The position numbers were made by a program, and so were the translations under genes. The notes beneath the pieces were generated by a model. It searched no databases and was not told where the DNA came from. It was given only the letters and a program-made list of their open reading frames with translations. A DNA stretch of 64,000 bases from Parvibaculum sp963696585 (GTDB taxonomy: Bacteria > Pseudomonadota > Alphaproteobacteria > Parvibaculales > Parvibaculaceae): assembly GCA_963696585.1 (NCBI GenBank), contig CAVOKW010000038.1, positions 1-64,000 on the forward strand. Direction: 5' to 3'. Of this stretch, positions 7,814-17,467 are shown in pieces (the stretch's first letter is position 1; each line of letters starts with the position of its first letter).

Positions 7814-9037
7814 TTACTCGGCTGCGGCACTTCCGGCGAGCAGGCCGCTCTCTGACCACCCGTCACCCTGCGCCCGGGCAATCCAGCCACCGCCCAAAAC
7901 CCGGCTTGCCTCACCCTCCCCGGCATAGAAGACGCAAGCCTGACCCGGCGACACGCCATCCTCGCCCGTGCCAAGAACGACCGAGGCAGAGCCATCTGCC
8001 TGGGCAAAGAGACGCGCGGCCACGGGCGGACGCGTCGAGCGGACACGCGCCAGCACCGCCAGCCCCTCTGCGGGCAGCGCGGCAAAATCCCCATCACCAA
8101 GCCAGTTCACATCACGCAAGGCGAGACGATGCGTCAGCAGCGCCGCCCTGGGGCCGACAATGACCCGACGCGTGGCGGGATCGAGCTTCACGACAAACAG
8201 CGGCTCGCTGTCGGGTTCGCTCGCGCCAAGACCAAGACCCTTGCGCTGGCCGATCGTGAAATGAATGATGCCCTGATGCTGGCCGAGCACGCGGCCATCA
8301 AGATGCACAATATCGCCGGGCTCGCTGGCGCCAGGCTTCAGACGCTCGACAATGCTCGTATAGCGTCCCGTCGGCACGAAGCAGATATCCTGACTGTCGG
8401 GCTTGTCGGCCACAATCAGCCCCATGCGTTCGGCAATGGCGCGGGTTTCGGGCTTTGTCAGATCACCAAGCGGAAAGCGCAAAAAATCAAGCTGGTCGCG
8501 CGTGGTGGTAAACAGGAAATAGCTCTGATCGCGATCATGATCGCGCGGCCGGTGCAAAGCGCGACGCCCATCAGGCGCGATGCGGCTCGCTATATAATGG
8601 CCCGTCGCCATGACCGCGGCGCCGAGATCGCGCGCCGTGTCGAGCAGATCGCGGAACTTCACGCGCTCATTGCAGCGGATGCAGGGAATGGGCGTCTCGC
8701 CCTCGACATAGCTCTGCGCAAAGTCATCCATCACCGCGCGGGCAAAGCGTTCCTCATAGTCGAGTACGTAATGAGGAATGCCGATCTGATCGGCGACACG
8801 GCGCGCATCATGAATGTCCTGCCCGGCGCAGCACGCCCCCTTGCGCTGCACAGCCACGCCATGATCGTAAAGCTGCATGGTGATGCCGACGACATCATAG
8901 CCCTGCTCGGCCAGCACCGCCGCCGTGACCGAACTGTCCACGCCGCCCGACATGGCAACGACAACACGCGTCTCATGCGGCCTTCCGGGAAGGTCGAGCG
9001 AGTTCAGCCCTGTGGTTTCGTCATAGGCGGGACGCAT
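7814..9037 (-). CDS. mnmA: tRNA 2-thiouridine(34) synthase MnmA
   Basis: MnmA adenylates and thiolates U34 of tRNA Lys, Glu and Gln. The 407-residue protein has the PP-loop MSGGVDSSVTAAVL near its start, catalytic cysteines in CIRCNERVKF and DSQDICF, TGHYI, and the family IGQRKGLG motif. ATG 9037 has a GGC-rich AAGG site upstream; the open frame upstream of it has no family similarity. It is divergent from fliK. Length is slightly above E. coli MnmA because of an N-terminal extension of about 20 residues before RVVVAMSGG. Confidence 0.95.
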   Translation of the reverse strand: MRPAYDETTGLNSLDLPGRPHETRVVVAMSGGVDSSVTAAVLAEQGYDVVGITMQLYDHGVAVQRKGACCAGQDIHDARRVADQIGIPHYVLDYEERFARAVMDDFAQSYVEGETPIPCIRCNERVKFRDLLDTARDLGAAVMATGHYIASRIAPDGRRALHRPRDHDRDQSYFLFTTTRDQLDFLRFPLGDLTKPETRAIAERMGLIVADKPDSQDICFVPTGRYTSIVERLKPGASEPGDIVHLDGRVLGQHQGIIHFTIGQRKGLGLGASEPDSEPLFVVKLDPATRRVIVGPRAALLTHRLALRDVNWLGDGDFAALPAEGLAVLARVRSTRPPVAARLFAQADGSASVVLGTGEDGVSPGQACVFYAGEGEASRVLGGGWIARAQGDGWSESGLLAGSAAAE

Positions 9038-9234
9038 GTTTTGCCTTGAGTGCCGGATCGTGGGGCGAGGCCCCGGTGTAAACGCGCAATATAGGCAGAC
9101 CGCGCCACCCCGCAAGCGGCCGTCCGGCAAACGGCCCGGCAATTTCTGCCGCCCCGGCAGCTTGGACCCCCCACAGCCTGCCCGGTACAAACGTCAAATC
9201 ATTGTAAATATTGACACTTTTTGTTCAGATCGAC

Positions 9235-9250
9235 TGGCCCGGCGCTTGCT
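9235..9250 (+). promoter_or_regulatory. Sigma-54 (-24/-12) promoter for fliK-flgD
   Basis: TGGCCCG (9235-9241), four bases, then TTGCT (9246-9250) gives GG-N10-GC spacing exactly, close to the sigma-54 consensus TGGCACG-N4-TTGCW. Transcription would start near 9261, leaving a short leader to the fliK ATG at 9289. The sigma-54 activator FlbD is encoded in the window at 16043. Confidence 0.75.
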
Positions 9251-9288
9251 TCCCATGGCTCGTAACACGTATCAGCCGGGTGACCGAA

Positions 9289-10803
9289 ATGACATCGACG
9301 AACCAGACGCTACAGCGCTCAAGCACAAGTGACAGCCTTTCGCTGCTCGCGGCCGCCATGCGCAAACCCATGACGACGCTTGAGGACACCGGCTTTGCCT
9401 CCTTTCTCGCCGATACGGCCACCAGCGACCAGACGATGGAAGCGCGCCGCAGCGATGCCCGCGCCGCTGACAGCCGCAATGAGCGCAATGACGCCAACAG
9501 CCGCGCCCAGAGCGAGCGCGCCAATGACCGCAAGGCCAATGACACCGCAAAGGCTGACGCCCAGCCTACCACGACCACCGCACAGACCTGTCAGCACGAC
9601 GATAGCTCAGCCTCCTCAGCTGAGGCCGCAAGCGAGGCCGCGCCAACATCAACCCCCGCCAAACAACCCGCTGAGAAGTCTGCAACGGCCAGCGACAAAA
9701 AGGCTGTAACAACAGATGCCGTGGCGACTGATGCCACAGAGGTTCTCCCCACAGAGCCCGTCATTGCTGCCGAAACGACACCCGTGGCCAAAAGGGCAGA
9801 GACGGACAACAAGGATGCGCTGCCAAAAGCTGCTGATGCGTCTCAGGCAGACGACAACACCAATGCAGTTGCCGTTGTCGAAGGGACGGTGCCGCTTGCC
9901 ATGCAGAAACCTGTCACGCAAAAATCCGCCGCGCTGTCGCTCGACACAAAGTCGGCGCAAGCGCCAACAACAGCCCCTGAATTGCCAGCGCTGCAAGCCG
10001 CGGCCGATGCAGCGGGCAACGACATGCCGAGCGATGCCGCGCTCACGGATGGCGCCGATCTGACGGATGCTGGCGGCAATCCGATCAAGAGCCTCGGCCA
10101 TGAAACAGCCAAAGCCATGGCCAATTCAAAGACAGAAACACGCGATGCCGCCAAGGCCGATCTCGCTCAAGCCGCGGTCGCTCCGGTGCAGGCCAGCACC
10201 CAAACGGCGCGCAATGTCACACCGGTCAGCATGACCACCGCAGAAGTCGAAGGCGTCACCGCCACATCCACCCCGGCTGGCGGCAACAATGCGCTCATGG
10301 CCGCCGCTTCGGCCACCAACGCCACGGGATCGGCCACAACCATTCGCATCGGCACCCTGCCCGGCCAGACGACACCGACACAGGTGCCCGCCATGGCCAT
10401 CGCGCTCCAGATGTCGAAAAATCTTCAGAAGGGGTCGAGCAGTTTCGAGATCCGTCTCGATCCCGCCGAGATGGGTCGCATTGATGTGCGTATGGAGGTG
10501 CGCCAGGACGGCCATATCACCGCGCATATGACAGTCGATCGGCCTGAAACGCTCGACCTGCTGCAGCGTGACTCGCGCGCCCTGCAACAGGCATTGAACG
10601 ATGCCGGCCTTCAGGCCGATGCCGACAGCCTCAACTTCTCGCTGCGCGACCAGAACGCCGGCAGCAATGGTGGCAATGGCATGGCCGATAACAGCCCCAA
10701 TCATGGCGGCGGCATGAGCGACAAGGCCGACACGCCCGTCATCGCCACCCCGCTCTACAACATCAATCTCTCCGCCAATGGCGGCGTTGACATTCGCATT
10801 TAG
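9289..10803 (+). CDS. fliK: Flagellar hook-length control protein FliK
   Basis: FliK measures hook length and switches export specificity. The 504-residue product has a long Ala/Thr/Asp-rich disordered N-terminal two thirds, then a conserved C-terminal domain starting about FEIRLDPAEMGRIDVRMEV and including ALQQALNDAGLQ, followed by a Gly/Asn-rich tail. That layout is typical for FliK, whose N-terminus is poorly conserved. ATG 9289 is chosen over the TTG at 9211 because the latter lies upstream of the sigma-54 promoter. flgD follows after 21 bases. Confidence 0.85.
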   Translation: MTSTNQTLQRSSTSDSLSLLAAAMRKPMTTLEDTGFASFLADTATSDQTMEARRSDARAADSRNERNDANSRAQSERANDRKANDTAKADAQPTTTTAQTCQHDDSSASSAEAASEAAPTSTPAKQPAEKSATASDKKAVTTDAVATDATEVLPTEPVIAAETTPVAKRAETDNKDALPKAADASQADDNTNAVAVVEGTVPLAMQKPVTQKSAALSLDTKSAQAPTTAPELPALQAAADAAGNDMPSDAALTDGADLTDAGGNPIKSLGHETAKAMANSKTETRDAAKADLAQAAVAPVQASTQTARNVTPVSMTTAEVEGVTATSTPAGGNNALMAAASATNATGSATTIRIGTLPGQTTPTQVPAMAIALQMSKNLQKGSSSFEIRLDPAEMGRIDVRMEVRQDGHITAHMTVDRPETLDLLQRDSRALQQALNDAGLQADADSLNFSLRDQNAGSNGGNGMADNSPNHGGGMSDKADTPVIATPLYNINLSANGGVDIRI

Positions 10804-10824
10804 CACCGGACGCAGAGACGCATC

Positions 10825-11505
10825 ATGGATATTGCAGCCGCCACCGCCGCCGCCCAGGCCCAGACAGGATCATCCGCCTCGTCATCCGCCTCAGCCCTCT
10901 CGGCCAATTACGACATGTTCCTGAAGCTGCTCACCACGCAGCTCCAGCATCAGGACCCGACCGACCCGATGAAGTCGGATGAGTTCACCTCCCAGCTCGT
11001 TCAATACTCGTCCGTCGAACAGCAGATCCAGTCCAATACCAATCTGGAAACCCTGATTGCGACCAGCCTGATGCAGAACTCAAACAGCGCCATTGGCCTG
11101 ATCGGCAAGGAAGTTGAAGGTGCCGGTACAGGCGCCACCCTGAAAGAGGGTCAGGCCAATTGGAGCTACAATCTCGCTACCGAAGCGCCCACCACGACGC
11201 TTGAAGTCGTCAATTCGGATGGCGCGACTGTTTATTCGCAAGAGGTGGAGGGTGATGAAGGCGCCAATACCTTCGCGTGGGACGGCAAGAACCTGAGCGG
11301 CACCGATCAGCCCGAAGGCACCTACTTCCTGCGCATCACGGCGCTTGCCGCAGATGGCAAATCCGTCGCTGCCGACACCAAGACAACAGGCATCGTCACC
11401 AATGTGGACCTTTCGAGCACCGATCCGCTGCTTACCGTCAATGGGGCCCAGATCCGCTATTCGGGGATTACGGCCGTTCGTGAGCCAGGTGCAACCGGAA
11501 GTTGA
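10825..11505 (+). CDS. flgD: Flagellar hook capping protein FlgD
   Basis: FlgD caps the growing hook and promotes FlgE assembly. The 226-residue protein has the family N-terminus YDMFLKLLTTQLQHQDPTDP, the SSVEQQIQSN segment, and a C-terminal FlgD Ig-like/Tudor region (FAWDGKNLSGTDQPEGTY). Secreted through the flagellar export system, it lacks a Sec signal. It lies 21 bases after fliK under the same predicted sigma-54 promoter, fitting a late hook-assembly class. Confidence 0.95.
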   Translation: MDIAAATAAAQAQTGSSASSSASALSANYDMFLKLLTTQLQHQDPTDPMKSDEFTSQLVQYSSVEQQIQSNTNLETLIATSLMQNSNSAIGLIGKEVEGAGTGATLKEGQANWSYNLATEAPTTTLEVVNSDGATVYSQEVEGDEGANTFAWDGKNLSGTDQPEGTYFLRITALAADGKSVAADTKTTGIVTNVDLSSTDPLLTVNGAQIRYSGITAVREPGATGS

Positions 11506-11565
11506 GCAAACGTCCCGCGATGACACATCTAACCAATTGATTTCACACAATTTTTACCATGGCGC

Positions 11566-11580
11566 TTAGGCGTTTCTTAA
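11566..11580 (+). promoter_or_regulatory. Candidate CtrA box upstream of sciP
   Basis: TTAG (11566-11569), seven bases, TTAA (11577-11580) matches seven of eight positions of the CtrA full site TTAA-N7-TTAA. It lies about 50 bases before the sciP start. CtrA-driven sciP expression is established in Caulobacter; binding here is inferred. Confidence 0.6.
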
Positions 11581-11631
11581 AACCGGTCCGCTAGGATGAC
11601 CGTTAGTAAGGAACACGGAGAGTAAGTCGCG

Positions 11632-11907
11632 ATGAGCGAGCAGCCAACATCCAAGGTCAACTACGTCATCGGTCCCGATGGGAGTCCGTTGACGGTGGCC
11701 GACCTGCCGCCGCCTGACACCAAGCGTTGGGTCATTCGACGCAAGGCCGAGGTCGTCGCCGCCGTGCGCGGTGGCCTGATCAGTCTCGACGACGCCTGCC
11801 GCCGTTACACACTGACCGTCGAAGAGTTTTTGAGCTGGCAGCGCTCCATCGAGCGCCATGGTCTGGCTGGGTTGCGCGCCACCCGCGTCCAGCAATATCG
11901 CCAGTAA
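11632..11907 (+). CDS. sciP: SciP, small CtrA inhibitory protein (DUF1153)
   Basis: This 91-residue helix-turn-helix protein matches SciP, which binds DNA-bound CtrA and blocks RNA polymerase recruitment at CtrA-activated promoters late in the cell cycle. Diagnostic stretches are NYVIGPDGSPLTVADLPPPD, RWVIRRKAEVVAAVRGGLIS and YTLTVEEFLSWQ. A GGAGAG ribosome site lies about 10 bases upstream. It stands alone between flgD and the fliF operon, with a candidate CtrA box before it and a rho-independent terminator after it, so it forms its own unit that would feed back on CtrA. Confidence 0.9.
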   Translation: MSEQPTSKVNYVIGPDGSPLTVADLPPPDTKRWVIRRKAEVVAAVRGGLISLDDACRRYTLTVEEFLSWQRSIERHGLAGLRATRVQQYRQ

Positions 11908-11970
11908 GGCCGATTTCCCGATCCGGGATCCCGCAAGATAGACCTGTATCTGCGTACTTGCTGATCTCTG

Positions 11971-12005
11971 ACGCCGGCTGGAAACCCCAGTCGGCGTTTC
12001 TTTTT
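11971..12005 (+). terminator. Rho-independent terminator after sciP
   Basis: ACGCCGGCTGG (11971-11981) pairs with CCCAG-T-CGGCGT (about 11986-11997) around a short loop, followed by TTCTTTTT. It separates sciP from the fliF promoter region. Confidence 0.85.
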
Positions 12006-12033
12006 GCCCCTGCCGTGAAAAAAACGACCCGCG

Positions 12034-12048
12034 TTAAGCATCTGTTTA
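12034..12048 (+). promoter_or_regulatory. Candidate CtrA box upstream of the fliF operon
   Basis: TTAA (12034-12037), seven bases, TTTA (12045-12048) is a seven-of-eight match to the CtrA full site. The fliF start is about 160 bases downstream, leaving a long leader. The Caulobacter fliF operon is a CtrA-controlled class II operon, which supports the assignment. Confidence 0.55.
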
Positions 12049-12211
12049 GGCTATGGGCGGTAATTTTTGCCTAGCGGCGTGGAGAGGTATCCGGGTTGGG
12101 CAAATTGCCCGGACGCCAGAGGGCAAAGAAATTGTCACTCACCGGCTGTGTTGCACTGAGGTTTGTCCTGGAGGGACAGGCTGAGGCGCGCAGACACAAT
12201 TGGGGTGGGCC

Positions 12212-13864
12212 GTGGGCGGTTTCTCGAATTTGATCAAGTCACTAGGCGTTGTTCGGCTGGCATCGCTCGGCGTTGTCGCGGCCCTTCTGCTCGGTTTCTT
12301 TGGCTATATGGGGCTGCAGCTCAACAACGAGCCAAAGGCGCTGCTTTTCACTGACGTGAATGCCGACGATGCCTCGAAAATGGCTGGCGCGCTCGATGCC
12401 CTGAAGGTGCCATACGAGCTCAAGGGCGATGGCACGATGATCTATGTGCCCGAAAGCCAGGTACTGAAGCTGCGCATGACACTTGCCGAGAAGGGCCTGC
12501 CCGCAGGCGGCACGGTCGGCTACGAGATTTTTGACAATTCCGACGCGCTCGGCACCACGAGCTTCCTCCAGAACATCAATCACCTGCGAGCGCTTGAAGG
12601 CGAATTGGCCCGTACCATCCGTTCGATTGACGGAATTTCTGGCGCCCGCGTCCATCTGGTCCTGCCCGAGCGCGAACTCTTTTCCCGCGACAAGCGCGAC
12701 CCGACAGCCTCTATCGTGCTCAAGGTCAGCCGCTCGTCCCTTGCCACCCAGCAGGTCAAGGCAATCCAGTATCTTGTCTCGTCAGCCGTTGAGGGCCTGA
12801 CGCCTGCCCATGTCTCGATTGTTGACGAGCGCGGCACACTGCTCGCCACGGGCATGGGCGACGATGCCGATACCATGCTCACCGCAACCATTGACGAACG
12901 CCGTCTCGCCTATGAAGGCCGCCTGCGCACACAGGTCGAAGATATCGTCAGCCGTGTTGTCGGTCTCGACAAGGCGCGCGTCGAAGTCAACGCGCAGATG
13001 GACACAACACGCGTCACACAAACATCCGATCTTTACGATCCCAATGGTCAGGTCGTGCGCTCGACCCAGACCATGGATGATTCATCCACCAATTCAGACG
13101 GCAAGCAGAACCAGGCCGCCTCCATCAGCACCGCCCTGCCCAATGCCAATCAGACGGGCGACACGGGCAGCGTCTCGCAGCAGGCATCCAATCGGACTGA
13201 GGAGACCGTCAATTACGAGATTTCCCGCACCACCAAGACCGAAGTGCAGGAGCCAGGTCGTGTGAAGCGTCTCTCCGTCGCCGTGCTCGTTGATGGCAAT
13301 TACACGACCGATGCCAAGGGCGTCTCGACCTATACGCCGCGCCCAGCCGAGGAAATCAAGAAGATCGAGTCCCTTGTGCGCTCAGCCATGGGCTATGACG
13401 AATCCCGCGGCGATCAGGTCGAAGTCGTGAACCTGCAATTCGCCGCCCCGGCCGGTGTCGAGCCCGTGGCGGTTGAGGCCCCCGGCTTTCTCGATCTGAC
13501 CAAGGCTGACTATATGCGCATCGGCCAGATGGCCGTACTTTCCATCCTCGCGCTCATTGCCATGCTCTTTGTCTTGCGCCCCATGTTCACACGCATCGCC
13601 CTGCCCGGTCGCAGCCCTGCTGGCAATCTGGCCCTGGCGCGTCTTGAACCCGGCAGTCATGCCGCCGCACAGGCCGCTCTCAGCGAAGGCGAACAGCAAT
13701 CCGCCCTGCCCTCACCGGATATGTCTGAGGAAAGCCTCATCGACATCGCCCAGGTCTCGGGCAAGGTCAAACAATCATCCATGCGTAAAATCGGCGAACT
13801 CGTCTCCAGCCATCCTGACGAGTCGATTTCGATCCTGCGTAGCTGGCTTCATGAAACTGCGTAA
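12212..13864 (+). CDS. fliF: Flagellar MS-ring protein FliF
   Basis: FliF builds the membrane-embedded MS ring at the flagellar base. The product of about 550 residues has two transmembrane helices (about residues 15-35 and 435-455), periplasmic ring-building motifs including NINHLRALEGELARTI and SVEGLTPAHVS-like segments, a Ser/Asn-rich linker, and a C-terminal tail ending ESISILRSWLHETA that binds FliG. GTG 12212 (VGGFSNLIKSLG) aligns with the N-terminus of Caulobacter FliF; TTG 12200 is the other candidate. It is the first gene of a five-gene operon with 23 bases to fliG. Confidence 0.95.
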   Translation: MGGFSNLIKSLGVVRLASLGVVAALLLGFFGYMGLQLNNEPKALLFTDVNADDASKMAGALDALKVPYELKGDGTMIYVPESQVLKLRMTLAEKGLPAGGTVGYEIFDNSDALGTTSFLQNINHLRALEGELARTIRSIDGISGARVHLVLPERELFSRDKRDPTASIVLKVSRSSLATQQVKAIQYLVSSAVEGLTPAHVSIVDERGTLLATGMGDDADTMLTATIDERRLAYEGRLRTQVEDIVSRVVGLDKARVEVNAQMDTTRVTQTSDLYDPNGQVVRSTQTMDDSSTNSDGKQNQAASISTALPNANQTGDTGSVSQQASNRTEETVNYEISRTTKTEVQEPGRVKRLSVAVLVDGNYTTDAKGVSTYTPRPAEEIKKIESLVRSAMGYDESRGDQVEVVNLQFAAPAGVEPVAVEAPGFLDLTKADYMRIGQMAVLSILALIAMLFVLRPMFTRIALPGRSPAGNLALARLEPGSHAAAQAALSEGEQQSALPSPDMSEESLIDIAQVSGKVKQSSMRKIGELVSSHPDESISILRSWLHETA

Positions 13865-13887
13865 CGAAACCGCTAAGGAACTGACCC

Positions 13888-14910
13888 GTGGCACCCGTTA
13901 AACCGCGCGACGACAAAAGCCTGACCGGACCGCAAAAGGCGGCAATCTTCATGCTCGCCATGGGGGGCGACGATGCCGCTGCCCTTTGGGACATGCTGGA
14001 CGAAGACGAACTGCGCGAACTGACCCAGATCATGTCGTCGCTCGGCACCGTTCAGGCGCCGACCGTTGAAAAGCTGCTGGTTGAGTTTGCCTCGAAAATA
14101 TCCGGCACCGGTGCGCTGGTCGGCTCTTATGAATCAACCGAACGTCTGCTGCTGAAATTCCTGCCGGAAGAGCGTGTACTGTCGGTCATGGACGAAATTC
14201 GCGGACCGGCTGGCCGCACCATGTGGGAAAAGCTCGGCAATGTGAACGAGACCGTGCTCGCCAGCTACCTGCGCAACGAATATCCCCAGACTGTGGCCGT
14301 CGTTCTTTCCAAGATCCGCTCGGAACATGCCGCCCGTGTGCTCGCCTGCCTGCCCGAGGATTTCGCGCTTGAAGTCGTCAGCCGCATGTTGCGCATGGAA
14401 GCCGTGCAAAAGGACATCCTCGACAAGGTCGAACAGACCCTGCGTTCGGAATTCATCTCCAACCTGTCACGCACCAATCGCCGCGACAGCCACGAACTCA
14501 TGGCCGAAATCTTCAACAATTTCGATCGCCAGACCGAAGGCCGCTTCCTGGCCGCCCTCGAAGAGCGTTCGCGTGACAGCGCCGACCGCATCAAGGCCCT
14601 GATGTTCACCTTTGAAGATCTGGGCAAGCTCGATCCGGGCTCAATCCAGACATTGTTGCGCGCCGTGGACAAGAACAAGCTCGGCATCGCCCTCAAAGGC
14701 GCATCCGATACGCTGCGCGATCTCTTCTTCGCCAACATGTCTGAACGCGCGGCAAAAATCCTGCGCGAAGACATGGAACTCATGGGACCCATCCGTCTGA
14801 AGGATGTCGATGACGCCCAGACCACCATGGTCAATATCGCCAAGGATCTTGCCAACAAGGGCGAGATCATGATTGCGGCCAATAGCGAGGAGGACGAGCT
14901 CATTTACTGA
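13888..14910 (+). CDS. fliG: Flagellar motor switch protein FliG
   Basis: FliG couples the stator to rotor torque and is part of the switch. The 340-residue protein starts at GTG with AAGGA eight bases upstream. It shows LTGPQKAAIFMLAMG at the N-terminus (FliF binding), the middle-domain hinge EYPQTVAVVLSKI with an EHAARVL variant of the usual EHPQ region, and the charged torque helix KNKLGIALKGASDTLRDLFFANMSERAAKI-type segment at the C-terminus. The torque-generating charged residues are visible. It lies between fliF and fliH as in Caulobacter. Confidence 0.96.
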   Translation: MAPVKPRDDKSLTGPQKAAIFMLAMGGDDAAALWDMLDEDELRELTQIMSSLGTVQAPTVEKLLVEFASKISGTGALVGSYESTERLLLKFLPEERVLSVMDEIRGPAGRTMWEKLGNVNETVLASYLRNEYPQTVAVVLSKIRSEHAARVLACLPEDFALEVVSRMLRMEAVQKDILDKVEQTLRSEFISNLSRTNRRDSHELMAEIFNNFDRQTEGRFLAALEERSRDSADRIKALMFTFEDLGKLDPGSIQTLLRAVDKNKLGIALKGASDTLRDLFFANMSERAAKILREDMELMGPIRLKDVDDAQTTMVNIAKDLANKGEIMIAANSEEDELIY

Positions 14911-14923
14911 GCCCGATGGATCC

Positions 14924-15622
14924 ATGAGCACAAAACAGGCCGTCAAATTCACCTTCAATACGCATTTTGGCAGCGAGGACATTCGTCCGGGCCGACATGC
15001 ATCTGCCACGCATGATGACAGCGCGCTTGAAGACGCCCGCGCCCAGGCCTGGCGCGACGGGTTTGCCGCTGGTGAAAAGGAAGCCAAACTGCAAGGCGAT
15101 CACGCCCTGAGCCATGCACTCGACACGCTCGCTGCCAATGCCGGCGGTCTGCTCGCCGCGCTTGACGCCACCAGCGCCGCCATGCGCGCCGAGGCCATTG
15201 ATCTTGCCGCCCTCATTGCCCGCAAGCTCGCGCCCGCATTGATTGCCACGCGTCCGCAAACCGAAATCGAAGCCGTGCTGCGCGACTGCCTGACACATCT
15301 CAATCGCGAACCGCATATCCTGCTGCGCGTCGCCCCTGAACTCGTCGACAGCATGAAAGATGCCGTTGACCAGATGGCGATGGAGCGCGGTCTGACAGGT
15401 CGCGTCATCCTGCTTGGCGAAGGAAGCATGATGCCGGGTGATTGCCTGGTTGAATGGGCCGATGGCGGCGTGCGCCGCGATAGCAGGGAAATCGAAGCCG
15501 ACATTTCCGCGATCATTTCGCGCTATATCGCCACACGCGCCGCACCGCGCGGGCAAGCAGACCGTTTGGCCATGGCCGAACCCACACATCTTTCAGCCGT
15601 AGCTGACAAGCGATTGACCTGA
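14924..15622 (+). CDS. fliH: Flagellar export apparatus protein FliH
   Basis: FliH (called FlbE in Caulobacter) regulates the FliI ATPase. The 232-residue protein starts at ATG 14924; the frame upstream overlaps fliG and is spurious. It is Ala-rich and helical, with the AWRDGFAAGEKEA segment early and a C-terminal domain (EAVLRDCLTHL, LGEGSMMPGDCLVEWADGG) characteristic of FliH/HrpE-type proteins. Position between fliG and fliN agrees with the Caulobacter operon. Sequence conservation is low in this family, so context carries part of the call. Confidence 0.8.
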   Translation: MSTKQAVKFTFNTHFGSEDIRPGRHASATHDDSALEDARAQAWRDGFAAGEKEAKLQGDHALSHALDTLAANAGGLLAALDATSAAMRAEAIDLAALIARKLAPALIATRPQTEIEAVLRDCLTHLNREPHILLRVAPELVDSMKDAVDQMAMERGLTGRVILLGEGSMMPGDCLVEWADGGVRRDSREIEADISAIISRYIATRAAPRGQADRLAMAEPTHLSAVADKRLT

Positions 15623-15632
15623 GGAGAACCAG

Positions 15633-15989
15633 ATGGCGACCCCAAGCGACGACATGAACCTTCCCGATCTCTCCGATGCGAGCGCCCTGCCCGTGTCGCC
15701 TGCCATGCCTGAAGCACCAGCGCAAGCAGATCATCCCCGCGCCGCCCATGAACTGGAAGCGGTTTTCGATGTGCCCGTCAACGTGTCGGCCGTTCTCGGC
15801 AAGACACATATGGAAGTCGCGAACCTCCTCAAGCTCGGTCGTGGCGCCGTCGTCGAACTTGATCGCAAGGTGGGCGAAGCCATTGACATCTATGTGAATG
15901 ACCGTCTCGTCGCGCGCGGCGAAGTGGTCGTGGTGGATGACCGCCTCGGCGTCACCATGACTGAAATCGTCAAGGGCGGCATCGGCTAA
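15633..15989 (+). CDS. fliN: Flagellar motor switch protein FliN
   Basis: FliN forms the lower C-ring and binds CheY and FliH. After a Pro/Ala/Asp-rich N-terminus of about 45 residues, the 118-residue protein has the SpoA domain: VFDVPVNVSAVLGKTHMEV, LLKLGRGAVVELDRKVGEA, DIYVNDRLVARGEVVVVDD and RLGVTMTEIVKG. An AGGAG site lies directly upstream. It follows fliH after 10 bases and precedes flbD by 53 bases. Confidence 0.96.
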   Translation: MATPSDDMNLPDLSDASALPVSPAMPEAPAQADHPRAAHELEAVFDVPVNVSAVLGKTHMEVANLLKLGRGAVVELDRKVGEAIDIYVNDRLVARGEVVVVDDRLGVTMTEIVKGGIG

Positions 15990-16042
15990 CCGGAACTGCC
16001 ACGTAATTCGCTTCATCCAGCAAGAAAGTAGAGGAGCCGCAC

Positions 16043-17413
<1,371 letters not shown>

Positions 17414-17467
17414 TCAGAGCCTTCATATTGCAATGCCTGGATAGAAGTCTGCGGGAAAGAAATCAGA

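Noticed and set aside
8129..9049. 306-codon frame opposite mnmA
   Set aside because: Antisense shadow of MnmA with no recognisable motif.
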